From contig JAPMOS010000323.1 in NCBI GenBank assembly GCA_027972325.1, positions 1 to 28,073 of the forward strand: a stretch of 28,073 nt of DNA. The letters are read 5' to 3'. Of the stretch, positions 19,333 through 27,550 are shown piece after piece (the first letter of the stretch is position 1; every line of letters begins with the position of its first letter). The notes under the pieces were generated by a model. It saw nothing but the letters and a program-made list of their open reading frames with translations, was not told where the DNA came from and made no database searches. Source of the DNA: Paratrimastix pyriformis. Taxonomy: Eukaryota > Preaxostyla > Paratrimastigidae. The position numbers and the translations under genes are program-made.

Positions 19333-19508
19333 TCCCCCCCTTTCGACTCACCCATTTTCTCGTTCACTGAACGAGGTGCTGGAGTAAGTCCCTTCTATTT
19401 GTTCTACCAAAATTTTACCGATTCAAAAGAAAACTTTGTTACCTTCCCCTCGGGGTCATGGAACGCTACTCCCGCATTTATTTGCGAAGCGCAATCCCAT
19501 TCTGTGAT
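19333..19508 (+). other. Non-coding leader of the island
   Basis: About 175 bases, richer in A and T than the LINEs, leading to the ATG at 19509. It contains the hairpin at 19359-19375 and a TTGCG-AAG-CGCAA hairpin at 19482-19494 just before the start codon. An earlier in-frame ATG exists at 19458. No promoter element is clear. Confidence 0.35.
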
Positions 19509-19994
19509 ATGTCTACCATTTCCGGTTCTCACTCTGGTGTTTTGTCCCAAGATCCGCTCCAAGACCCGTTCCTGTCTCAACTTGAGGGCGCCGCGAAGCC
19601 CAAGAAGCCCCACAAGAAGGGTGGCAAGGAGCCTGCGGGCTCGGCCGTCAAGGAGCCGGCAGGCTCGGCCGTCAAGGAGTCCGGGGACTCGGCCGTCAAG
19701 GAGGGTTCTGCGCAGAACCCTGTGCCTCTCGATTCGGATGCCGAGGCCGGTGCAGGGCCCGCGGCGGGTCCTGCTCCTTCTGCAGCTGCGCCTGGGCAAG
19801 TTTTGCCTCCCAGCGCGCTGCCCAGCATGAGATCATCTTTGCCCTCGGAAGTTCCTTCTTTGGGTGCGGCGTGTGACTCTTTGGGTTCTCTTTCTTCTGG
19901 CGCTGCCCCTGGTGGCGCCGCGGTGAACCCTCTCCTTGCGGCGTTTTTGAGTTCTCGCGCGGCTGCATCATCTATGACTACGGGAACTGCCTGA
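19509..19994 (+). CDS. Unrecognised low-complexity protein with KEPAGSAV repeats
   Basis: A 161-residue open frame beginning MSTISGSHSGVLSQDP. It is rich in Ala, Pro, Ser and Gly. After a basic KPKKPHKKGGK patch it has three copies of an eight-residue repeat (KEPAGSAV, KEPAGSAV, KESGDSAV) followed by a partial fourth. The rest resembles a disordered linker. No domain is recognised. Its position just before the charged stretch at 20190 would fit the leader of a retroelement structural protein, but it could equally be a host protein; I cannot decide. An alternative start at 19458 adds 17 residues. Confidence 0.4.
   Translation: MSTISGSHSGVLSQDPLQDPFLSQLEGAAKPKKPHKKGGKEPAGSAVKEPAGSAVKESGDSAVKEGSAQNPVPLDSDAEAGAGPAAGPAPSAAAPGQVLPPSALPSMRSSLPSEVPSLGAACDSLGSLSSGAAPGGAAVNPLLAAFLSSRAAASSMTTGTA
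19626..19697 (+). repeat. 24-bp tandem repeat, three units
   Basis: Three in-frame 24-base units (19626-19649, 19650-19673, 19674-19697) encode KEPAGSAV-type octapeptides, with a partial fourth after. Differences between units are mostly at third positions, which suggests the peptide is selected or the repeat is young. Confidence 0.75.
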
Positions 19995-20189
19995 ACCGCT
20001 GGGCCCGTTGTTTCTGTTCCAGACGACCTTCATTTTACACGTGCGGCTGGTGAAGGTCTGTTTATTTCCACTGTGCACAGCACACATTCTGATGATTGCC
20101 CTCCCTCAGACCCGTCGCGGCCTGACGGTGATGCGGCAGAGGACCCTGAGGCGGACCCGGTCTCTGAACCTGGGGATGCCGAGGAAGGG

Positions 20190-20853
20190 CTACCTGGGCT
20201 TATTTGAGGTCCCCGCGTTGGGCAATGTGCCCGATCTCCTCCGGCCCTTTGTTGGTCGGGGCCGTGACGCGGTGATGCGCCCGGCCCTGCCGAAGGCTAC
20301 TTGGGTCGCCTTAAATAAGGCGTACCCGGTGCAAGTGTACGAGCTGCATCGGCCCCTGGCCGAGCCGGATCGTTCAGGGGTGGACCAGACTGCTCTGCGC
20401 CGGTCCCCCTTGGGGGCGCCGGAAGTGGGTGCCCTGCTTGAGTCGCTTTGGCTGGATGTGGCCATGGTGCGTCGCGTGGCTATTCATGCTTTGGCGGAGT
20501 TGATCACGGCCGATGAGCCGGACCCCGACAAGGTCCAGAAGGACCTGCAGCGCTCGATCCAGCTGGGAGAGGCCAGTCGGGTCGGTCTAGTACAGGCGGT
20601 AGCACGTCAGGTACTAGAACAGAAGGTCGGCGGTTCAATTCCCGCTTCTGACGAGGTTAAAAAGCCTGAAGGCTTCCCCGGGACCTATGGCCGGTCTTTC
20701 CGCTCTTGCCGAAAAAGACGGACCATCCGCGTTGGAATAAACTTGGGATTAGGCCCCCAAGACGTAAGGTTCGATGTCGGACAGCTCGAATCGATACGGG
20801 TAGTACGGTCGCTGATGTTCCGGTGGCGGGGCTCCCCTAGATCGAGATTGTGA
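20190..20853 (+). CDS. Unrecognised helical protein, possibly retroelement structural (gag-like)
   Basis: The credible part of this open frame starts near 20190 with LFEVPALGNVPDLLRPFVG and includes VYELHRPLAEPDRSG, GALLESLWLDVAMVRRVAIH and KVQKDLQRSIQLGEASRVG. It is a mostly alpha-helical, charged protein with no enzymatic motif. The mix of a long disordered leader at 19509 and a helical core recalls DIRS-like gag proteins, but I cannot confirm this and no integrase, RT or terminal repeat is visible nearby. If it is a retroelement it is an incomplete fossil. A host gene fragment is the alternative. Confidence 0.3.
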
Positions 20854-21096
20854 TGGGGACTCTGCAGTGACCTCTGTCGACACGTTACCGCGGGCACGCG
20901 CGCCTTAGCGGTCCCGAAAGGAGCCCTTGCCGAGGGTACCTCCCCGGCCAGTCCGAGTTCGAGATCTGAATGAGTTCCGAGCGGAACCAACGCGGGCGGT
21001 GCCCTGCCAGGGAGAACACCCTGGTGGGAGAACAGGCCCGGTTGAAGTCTCGGCGTTGCACGTTCCCTTTGCTCCGCGTTCTGCCCGTTTCTGGCC
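20854..21096. other. Short unassigned stretch before element D
   Basis: About 240 bases with no convincing gene. It is GC-rich, without tandem repeats. The boundary between the island and element D lies somewhere here or further downstream, but no target-site duplication or microsatellite marks it. Confidence 0.3.
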
Positions 21097-22428
21097 ATGG
21101 AGATCGCCACTGAGCATGACGAGCTCAGTAAGGACGATTCCAACTTTATTATGGATCACGCCGAGATCCAAAGTCGTGACGACCCTATGGTAGAGTATCT
21201 TCAAGATGAGTTGGGTCGGCATCTGTGGTCCCCCTCTTCAGCTCCATTGGACAAGCTCTCTCCTTGGATGCGTTTGGAGCTTATGAAGCTCTTCAGTTCA
21301 TTGGTCGTCAATGAGCACCGTGCTCCACGCTATGAGATCATCGAACGCACGGTGCACATGCTGCTGGAGGACAATCCGAAGAAGCAGCCTGAAGCGATCA
21401 GCCAGTTTATTTTCCAACTTCTTGGGGCTTTATTGTTCCAGCAATCGAATGTGCGAACTTTCGACTGCCACGTGCCACAAGAATCATCGCGCGGCTCGTC
21501 TGTGGACAAACACCGCACACCGCCAGAACGAGTCCTCCTATCTGTTGGGGAGACTACATACCGTGGTCCAAAGCAACTTGGAGGTGGAGGTGGAACTCGC
21601 CACCCGATCATCGATGGCGATCGTCCAGCGGGGAAGAAGGAGAGAGCCCGTTCCCCTTCTTCGAGCAATCCATTTGCCTCTTCCGCTGCCCCAAGAGCAC
21701 CTCTCACCTTGGCGAACCCATTCGCCAAGCCGGCACCTGTTCCGGCTCCGACTTCATCTCATGCTCCGGCTTTTGCGCCTGCGCCTGCACCTGCACCTGC
21801 ACCTGCACCTGCACCTGCACCTGCACCTGCACCTGCACCTGCACCTGCACCTGTTGCTGCCCCTGTTGTTGCTGCCCCTGTTGCTGCCCCTGTTGTTGCC
21901 CCTGTTGCTGCCTCTGTTGCTGCTGGTGTGTCCCCTTTGTCTGCTGTTCCCCCGGTCCTACCGACCTGGAAAGTGTTTGAATTTGGGATCTTCGCCTTTT
22001 CTATTGGCCAATTGACGATGTCTTCTGAAACTCATTCTGTTGAAGATGCTGGTGCGGTTCCTCTGACGCTGGAAAGTGTTGAGGCTGAAGCCAATCGCCA
22101 AAGAATGGAGGCGGCTGGTAAAAAAAGAGTGGCCGAAAAGAGCCAGGCCGAGGAGCAGGGTGAAAAGAAGGAAAAAGTTATGGTCTGTGTTAATTGGATA
22201 GTGGCTTTCCTACCGAAAGTCCGCCTATCAAGGATGTTTGTTGGGCTCATCTTGGGTCTTTGTTTGTCAATTGCCTTTTGTGAATTACAGGCTGAGACAA
22301 TGAGATTCGCTATTAAATTTGAGCCAAGTGCTGTGCAATTTAGCTGGTACGAACTTGAATGCCAGCTTCGTGAGATCCTTGGCGAGGCCCGTGTTCAACA
22401 AGGCCTGGAAGAAGGAACTTTGGCGTGA
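21097..22428 (+). CDS. Element D ORF1 N-terminal part with (Ala-Pro)n linker
   Basis: An open frame of 443 codons from the ATG at 21097. Residues 1-110 look like a helical domain (LMKLFSSLVVNEHRAPRYE, ISQFIFQLLGALLF). A proline/alanine linker follows at about residues 205-285, made by hexamer repeats. Then from the ATG at 22018 comes MSSETHSVEDAG and a charged helix (EAEANRQRMEAAGKKRVAEK) matching the start of ORF1 in copy A. Between about 21430 and 21640 another frame gives a more natural protein (ESSYLLGRLHTVVQSNLEVE), so one pair of compensating length errors is likely. ORF1 may start at 21097 or 22018; the former would make it unusually long. Confidence 0.5.
   Translation: MEIATEHDELSKDDSNFIMDHAEIQSRDDPMVEYLQDELGRHLWSPSSAPLDKLSPWMRLELMKLFSSLVVNEHRAPRYEIIERTVHMLLEDNPKKQPEAISQFIFQLLGALLFQQSNVRTFDCHVPQESSRGSSVDKHRTPPERVLLSVGETTYRGPKQLGGGGGTRHPIIDGDRPAGKKERARSPSSSNPFASSAAPRAPLTLANPFAKPAPVPAPTSSHAPAFAPAPAPAPAPAPAPAPAPAPAPAPAPVAAPVVAAPVAAPVVAPVAASVAAGVSPLSAVPPVLPTWKVFEFGIFAFSIGQLTMSSETHSVEDAGAVPLTLESVEAEANRQRMEAAGKKRVAEKSQAEEQGEKKEKVMVCVNWIVAFLPKVRLSRMFVGLILGLCLSIAFCELQAETMRFAIKFEPSAVQFSWYELECQLREILGEARVQQGLEEGTLA
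21775..21852 (+). repeat. Hexanucleotide repeat, 13 units of GCACCT type
   Basis: Thirteen tandem hexamers (two GCGCCT then GCACCT) encode an (Ala-Pro) rod. They are followed to about 21930 by a looser run of GCTGCC/CCTGTT words coding Ala/Pro/Val. Ala-Pro rods act as stiff spacers between domains. Length should vary between copies. Confidence 0.9.
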
Positions 22429-23080
22429 CGTGTCTGAGACCCGATGCCGCGGAGATTCTTGGAGCTTTTGCAAGTCGGAATCAGGCCGTCCTGACTGATC
22501 TGGGAAGTGAATGTGAGCGGCCGGCCTCAGCTGTGACCTTTGTTACAATGAGGGCTCATCTGGGTGGTTTGCCCCTGGAAGCTAAAGAAGAGGAGGTTCG
22601 CCAATGGTTGCGTGAAGCGAACCCGAGTGCGCAGTGTCTGTTCGCAATCGCTGACTTATTGATCGCCACCCCGGTAGTTTGGGTCAAGCCTGCTCGCCAG
22701 CCGGGTGCATGGCGTGTGTCTGTGACATGCTCGGTGGGACAGCCCCACATCCCGGAGATCTTCCGGGGCAAGCGCATAGTACAGATCGCTCCGGGGAGGA
22801 TCGGCCTCTCCGGGCGGACCATCGTTTGGCCTTTATTCGTGCGGCCGGTGTCGAGTGGCCGCAGCAGATGCAGGAGTACCTCAAGAACCACCACATTGTG
22901 GTAGAGGTCTCCGATATTTGGAGATCAGAAGTGGCGTGGTCAAGTGGGCGGTGGGACGGGACGTTTTGTGTCATGGCAACCCCGGAGCAGAGGGAGGCCA
23001 TCGACGCTTTGAAGCGGGAGTCGCGTCCGCGTGTGGTGAAGGTGTCGGTGGGGGTGAATGCGGGGAAGAAGTTCAAGTAA
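22425..23080 (+). pseudogene. Element D ORF1, RRM-like and C-terminal parts, frameshifted
   Basis: Reads DAAEILGAFASRNQAVLTDL and then RAHLGGLPLEAKEEEVRQWL (about 22552-22611), the counterpart of the RRM-like unit in A and C. The strand RVSVTCSVGQPHIPEIFRGK matches FQVSFFAEGEEEMPKWFPR in B. The C-terminal block, in another frame (from about 22840), has QQMQEYLKNHHIVVEV and SGRWDGTFCVMATPEQRE and ends at the TAA 23078-23080. It is joined to the preceding open frame by a frame change at about 22425. Two frame changes in all. Confidence 0.6.
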
Positions 23081-23600
23081 AGGTTGGGGGCTGTGTTTCT
23101 CTTCCACCCTCTTACGCTCTTGCTCCTGGGACATGCGTGTGGAAAGAAACAGCCTTCTATTGGAATGGCGTGGGGAGGAGAGTGGTTGGCGGGGGAGCAA
23201 TCGAATGAAGGAAAAGAAGGTGGAGTGGGGGTAAAATTGGAGAAGGTAGTGCAAAGACAGGAAGTGATATGTGTATGGTGCTTTTGGATGCAGACGGTGG
23301 TCGAAGAATTGGGTCCACGGTAGGGTAAATGGAATTGGCCTTGTTGATCAAAAAGAGAGGGGCGAGAAGCGTGGTCGTATGGGTTGGATAAAGACTGGTA
23401 ATGAGAACTGGGAATGCTGGTACGGAGAAGGGAAGACCTCTGGAAGGGGCGAAGGGGCCGGTGGTGGACGGGAGAGATGGGATCAGGAGGGTTGGCGGGG
23501 TTGGGATGGCTGTTTTCTCCCGCGTTTTCTGGTGGGCTGAGCGCCCCTACTTTCCAACGGTGGTTGGATGGTGTGCCGGCTTGGTGTGGTGGCTGCATTG
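23081..23600 (+). pseudogene. Element D spacer and ORF2 N-terminal start, broken
   Basis: Follows ORF1 as in A-C. A segment near 23370-23430 reads GWIKTGNENWECWYGEGK and matches the WWFVTQTGENG region after the ORF2 start of copy C. I find no clean ATG-led frame. This is the first recognisable part of ORF2 in D. Confidence 0.4.
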
Positions 23601-24198
23601 GGTGGCGGCTGCCCTCAGGTTGGTGTGGTATGTCTAGCCGATGTCTCGTTGGTCTGTGGATGGAGGAAGATGGGTGGAGAGTTTCTAATCATGCTTTGAT
23701 CATAGTCTCCCGGCTGGACAGAGTGCTTTGCCTCGGAGGTGGGCCCTGTCTGGTGTCGGAAATATCTACCGGTTTGTTGGTTGTTGGGACGTCTGGCAGC
23801 GGCTCATCCTTAGAATTTCAGATATCTGGCCCCTGAGATGCCTGTCTGACCGTCTGGTCAGATGGAAGATCCTTCTCTGGGATGTTGCTGATGCGGCACG
23901 TTCTTTGGGAGAGAGTCTGTCTTTCCGGTATTCTTTTTGTCATCTTCAGAAACTTTTAGGAATGTGGCCGCTGATCTTGGTAGGGCTGGTCAAGGGCAGT
24001 CTGGTTATTGTTTTGAGCTTTCCTGGAATGGGGTTGGTCTGTGTGTACCTTTTTTCAGTCATCCAATTCCAATACTGGACTGAGCAGATGGGAGCTCCAA
24101 TGCCTGCATCTGCACAAAACCTCCGAAGGAATGGGCAACTTTGGACGATGTCTGAAGGTCTGTGTAAGTTTTCATTTATTACAGTTTACTCATTTTCT
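23601..24198. other. Unassigned, T-rich part of element D without counterpart in A-C
   Basis: This stretch is richer in T than the rest of the element and has no visible match in A, B or C. It has a 182-codon open frame (23728-24276) that is hydrophobic (GLVKGSLVIVLSFPGMGLVCVY), but no family is recognised, and other frames are equally protein-like in places. It is either a divergent part of the ORF2 N-terminus or an insertion. Confidence 0.3.
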
Positions 24199-24300
24199 GA
24201 GATCGATGATCTCGGTAGGACTGGTGGTGACGCTAGGGCCGGTCAAGGGGTCAACGGTCAAACCAGGACCCCTTAACACCCGCAGCGGTTCCTGCGGGTG
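24199..24300. repeat. Cluster of three perfect inverted repeats
   Basis: GAGATC-GAT-GATCTC at 24199-24213; AAGGGGTC (24245-24252) with GACCCCTT (24267-24274); and CACCCGCAG-CGGTTC-CTGCGGGTG at 24277-24300, a 9-bp stem with a 6-base loop. They follow each other directly and precede the minisatellite, marking the entry of the extra DNA in D. Confidence 0.65.
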
Positions 24301-24394
24301 CTGGAGAGGAGGGCCGCTGTGCTACGTCGGCGGGATGCCCTAGGGATCGTTACCCCTGGGGTGGCCAGAGAGGGTCGAGGACAACCTGGCTAAA

Positions 24395-24970
24395 ATGTGG
24401 CAGGCAAACCTCACCGAGTGGTACGAGGAAAACCCGAAGGGACAACCTCAAGGAAAACCCGCCGTCGGGGACAACCTCAAGGAGGAAAACCCCGCCGTCG
24501 GGGACAACCCTCAAGAAGAGGAAAACCCCGCCGTCGGGGACAACCTCAAGGGGCAGCGCTGGGCGACATCGGCTGGGTGGGGTATGGACATGATGGAGGA
24601 AAACCCCAAGAAGGGGGACAACCTCAAGGAGGAAAACCCCGGCGTCGGGGACAACCTCAAGGGGCATCGCTGGGCGCCATCGGCTGGGTGGGGACGGACA
24701 CGGAGGAAAACCCCAAGGGGACAACCTCAAGAAGAAGGAGAAAACCCCGCTGAAGGGGACAACCTCATGAGGAAGGAGCAGAGGAGAACCCCGGCTTTGG
24801 GGAAAACCTTGATGGTAGGATGGAGGACCATGCCGGGGATGGGAATGCGTCACAGGCTGGCGACATCGGGGCATACTACTTTGGCTCAGGTGGCTGGGGC
24901 TGGCTTCCTTTTTGCTTACGGTCTGTGCGAATGTTTTCCTTGTTGCCGTTTGCCTTGTAGACTCCTTTGA
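24395..24970 (+). CDS. Element D repeat-encoded segment, unknown function
   Basis: A 191-codon open frame that translates the minisatellite as EENPAVGDNLK repeats plus two GxRWAxSAGWG inserts, then a hydrophobic Cys-rich end (FAYGLCECFPCC). Its last third (from about 24870) overlaps, in another frame, DNA whose product (YYFGSGGWGWLPF) matches the ORF2 N-terminal Trp-rich region of C. The repeat thus sits within ORF2 and may be read as part of it. No similarity to a known protein is recognised; the repeats are acidic and probably disordered. Confidence 0.35.
   Translation: MWQANLTEWYEENPKGQPQGKPAVGDNLKEENPAVGDNPQEEENPAVGDNLKGQRWATSAGWGMDMMEENPKKGDNLKEENPGVGDNLKGHRWAPSAGWGRTRRKTPRGQPQEEGENPAEGDNLMRKEQRRTPALGKTLMVGWRTMPGMGMRHRLATSGHTTLAQVAGAGFLFAYGLCECFPCCRLPCRLL
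24427..24800 (+). repeat. Coding minisatellite, about 33-bp units with 111-bp higher order
   Basis: Eight or nine degenerate units of the form AAAACCCCGCCGTCGGGGAC encode EENPAVGDNLK-like undecapeptides. Several units contain the self-complementary CCCCG-CCGT-CGGGG. A longer segment with GQRWATSAGWG at 24550 recurs at 24661 as GHRWAPSAGWG, a spacing of 111 bases (37 codons), so the repeat has two levels, both in frame. One frame stays open over it (24395-24970). It lies inside the ORF2 N-terminal region and is absent from A-C. Confidence 0.8.
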
Positions 24971-25187
24971 GTTTCGGCAGTGCTCTTGGGACAGGGAGGT
25001 TTGGAAAGGGAGACTGGCTCGGATATCATGGATGCGAGTGATAATGTACGCTTGGGGGACTTGGAAGGTTTAGCATGCCAGGCCAATTGGAATTTTATTG
25101 ACCGATTAAAGAGATGGGTGGGGATGAAGGAGGGGGTGGAAAAGGGGGTGGGCTGACATTGACTTGGCTGAATTTTGAAAAAGCTGG
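24870..25187 (+). pseudogene. Element D ORF2, Trp-rich N-terminal block
   Basis: Product pieces AYYFGSGGWGWLPF and FEFRQCSWDREVWKGRLARI then WMRVIMYAWG align with CYWTKRNLFGGNRWVG, WELDAVLKSEAAWKERV and WMMERRRFGLWGW of copy C. This marks where collinearity with A-C resumes after the insertion. Frames change at least once, and stops follow before the USP-like domain. Confidence 0.45.
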
Positions 25188-26050
25188 TTGGGTTGGTTGA
25201 GTTTTATTGTAATGACGATGACATCGGTAAAAGATTGGAGGCGGTGGGGAGCAGGATTGCTATGGAGGTGGAAATGGAGTGGGGAAGGTGATGGAGAGCT
25301 GGAGGATGGTAATGGGGGCGGAATGTATAGAGGAATAGTTAATGTCACTGGCCACCGGTGCTGGATCAGCACGGCCCTCCAGGTGGTTGAGGCGGCTGGG
25401 GGGGTGGGTGAGTTGTACGAGATATTGCGGGGAGGTCATGGGACCCCGGGTGGGAAGATGGGGTGTGGAGGAGGGAACCAGGGGTTTGGACGAAGGGCAG
25501 GATGGGGAAGCGGAGGAGGCCCTCGTTGAATTGTTGCGGAGGTCTGGGATCGCGGCAAAGGTAACTGTGGAAGTAGAGGACATGTCAGGAGTGTGAGCTT
25601 ATGAGCAGCGGAACGGAGAGAGAAGCGATCTAACGGTGAGATTGGGCGGGATTTCGAGAAAATGAGTGACGCTGTGGGAAGGGTGATCCTTTCAAATCAG
25701 AGGATACGAAAAAGGTGCCCTGGGTGTGGGGTGGATCGTTGGCATGCGAGGGAGGAGCGGGTGGTGGGAACAGAGGGTGTTATGGTCGTCCAAGTGACGC
25801 GGGGTAGGGAAGGGATGGTTGATAAGAGGCAATGGAGGTCCAGCCGGATGTGGTGGAAATGGGCGGTAAGGTGTACCACATGGTAGCGGTGGCGGAGTTT
25901 TGTGGGAGAAGGGGGTGGGCGACACTGGGTGGCGGTCAAAAAGATTGGAGACCAATGGTGGAGGTTTAATGACAGCAGGGTCGGAGAAGTTGGGGAAGAG
26001 GAAGCAGGTCATGGAGATGTGTTCCTGTATGTGGAGGGCAGGAAAAGGCT
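25188..26050 (+). pseudogene. Element D ORF2, USP-type deubiquitinase-like domain
   Basis: A diverged but complete set of USP boxes. The Cys box is NVTGHRCWISTALQVVEAAGG, with Cys at 25359-25361. The first finger pair is CQEC near 25582-25593, and the second is KRCPGCGVDRWHAREE near 25710-25760, followed by TEGVMVVQV. The His box is RHWVAVKKIGDQWWRFNDSRV, with His at 25923-25925 and Asn at 25968-25970 where A and B have Asp. Asn in that place occurs in active USPs. HGDVFLYVEG closes the domain. At least three frame changes interrupt it. Conservation of both boxes against much neutral-looking change elsewhere argues for past selection on the protease. Confidence 0.75.
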
Positions 26051-26421
26051 TCGAAGATGAGGAAGTCGGCCCTGGGTCCGGCGTTCGGAGGTGTGAAGAT
26101 GCAGATGGGAGGTGGGAAGGCTGGGGAGCGGGGATGGGCCGGGGCGGAGCAGGGCATGGGGGTGGGTGTGGGAAGCCTATCTGCAGTGGGGATAGTTACC
26201 CGGAAGTCAGGGTGCCTGCGGGGGAGGGGAAGGGGAGTGAAGGCGCGGAGGAAGGGGAAAAGGGATGCGCAGAGGAAGAAGAGGCAAAAGCGAAAATGCT
26301 GGATATTGAGCGGGTGTATGATGAGAAGGCGGAGGCGGAAGAATTTTGTGGGGTGGAAAAGTGGTGCTGCGAAAAAGGAGGCTAACTTGAGGGCGGGGTT
26401 GCCGGGAAAGAGGAGGATCGG
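26051..26421 (+). other. ORF2 linker, basic and NLS-like (element D)
   Basis: Gly/Arg/Lys-rich connector with KRDAQRKKRQKRK near 26250-26297, the counterpart of RKKDATRKKRQ in copy B. An acidic or mixed segment follows, as in B. Both point to a nuclear targeting or nucleic-acid contact role. Confidence 0.45.
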
Positions 26422-27150
26422 GTGAGGGTGGTCGGATGGAATGTGCGGGGCTGGGCTCGGAATGGAAAAAGAAAAATGTAGAAGATTTGCTAAAGGTGGG
26501 TCGAACGGACATAGCGCTCTTGCAGGAGACGAAAGGAACGAGGGACAACAAGGAGTTTTGCAGGAAAAATGGATGAAGGGGTGGTGCTGGAGGAGCTCAG
26601 TGGCGGAGGAGTCTGTTAAGAGGCACCCGAGAGGGTGATGATTGGGTATAGAAAACATTGCAAGTGGCAGTGCGAAAGATTACGGAGGTGATTCCTGGTT
26701 ATCTCATGTTTATGGACTGGACGGAGGAAGAATCAGATGAGACTCATCAACATGTATTTTCCTACTGGAGACGGAGAGGCGAACGTGAGGGTAAGAGTGT
26801 GATCTTGGAGCGGTTGGAGAGTGTGTGGCGGGGGGGCGTCGGATGGGAGAGGAGTCGTGTACACAGATGCGAACGGATGGGCTAAGGAAGGAGGAGCAAG
26901 AGAAACTGGGATTGTATGATGTGGCGAAGATGGTTGGGAAGGCGGGGGAGATAACATCCGGAGCCGGAAGGGTGGGACGGTGGCGAAAGAGGAAGAGCAT
27001 GAAGGGAAGGGGAGGGCCCGGTTGGATTTGTGTCTGTCGACGCAGGGGACAATGGGGAGGTGCTGGACAATTTGTTTGTTTGGCGGAATGATGAGATTCA
27101 GTGGCAGGCGGTCACGGATCACCACATGATTGTAACGGATCTCGAAACAT
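26422..27150 (+). pseudogene. Element D ORF2, APE-type endonuclease domain
   Basis: Begins RVVGWNVRG (near 26425), then DIALLQETKGTRDNK (near 26506-26550) with the catalytic Glu, GWCWRSSVAEE, VMIGYRK, VAVRKITEVIPGYLMFMDW, VVYTDANGWAK (near 26855-26885) and VTDHHMIVTDL (near 27110-27142). The order equals that in A and B. Frame changes are frequent. The Lys/Gly-rich insertion before the last motif is shorter than in B. Confidence 0.85.
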
Positions 27151-27550
27151 GGCGCCTTCTGCGGTGAAAATGGCTCGGAGGAAGGTGGCCATCTGCCCTT
27201 CCCGGACGGAGGTGGAGGCACTGTTGCGGGACAAGAAGGAGGTATGATGTTATGGTTGGGAAAATGGAAAAGTACCGTGGGAAGGTTGCGCAAATGTTGC
27301 GAGGCAGCTGTGAAGGGGAGGAGCCATCATTTGAACAGATGAGTGAGTTTCTTCGGGTAACAGCTGGCTGCGTTTTGGCTATAGGGATGTGATGAATACG
27401 GATCGAGATTTTGAGCCTTTCAGGATAAAGAAATTGAGGAGAGAGCGCTGGCGGAGGACTTGAATAAGAGGAAGGAGATGTTGAAACAGTTGGCGAAGAT
27501 GAGGTTGGTGCATTATGGTAAGAGATAGGGCATTGGAGGGAAAGCGCAAG
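27151..27550 (+). other. ORF2 connector between endonuclease and RT (element D)
   Basis: Charged helical connector. RRKVAICPSRTEVEALLR (near 27178-27230) and FEQMSEFLR (near 27330-27356) match B at 12460-12640. No separate domain. Confidence 0.45.

Noticed and set aside
17344-19830. 828-codon open frame as a genuine gene
   Set aside because: It passes through a 3'UTR, a microsatellite, a shadow frame of ORF1 and an element breakpoint. It is best seen as an accidental fusion.
20586-20650. Functional tRNA gene
   Set aside because: The T-stem as written has mismatches and no acceptor or anticodon arm fits; kept only as a low-interest observation.
23728-24276. 182-codon hydrophobic open frame as a membrane protein gene
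   Set aside because: No family likeness, overlaps frames of equal quality, lies within element D, and has no conserved counterpart in A-C.
24277-24300. Rho-independent terminator
   Set aside because: The 9-bp hairpin is not followed by a T run, and the context is eukaryotic.
24427-24800. Regular hairpin-bearing repeats as a CRISPR array
   Set aside because: Units are degenerate, spacers are not unique sequence, periods are in frame, and the context is a eukaryotic LINE.
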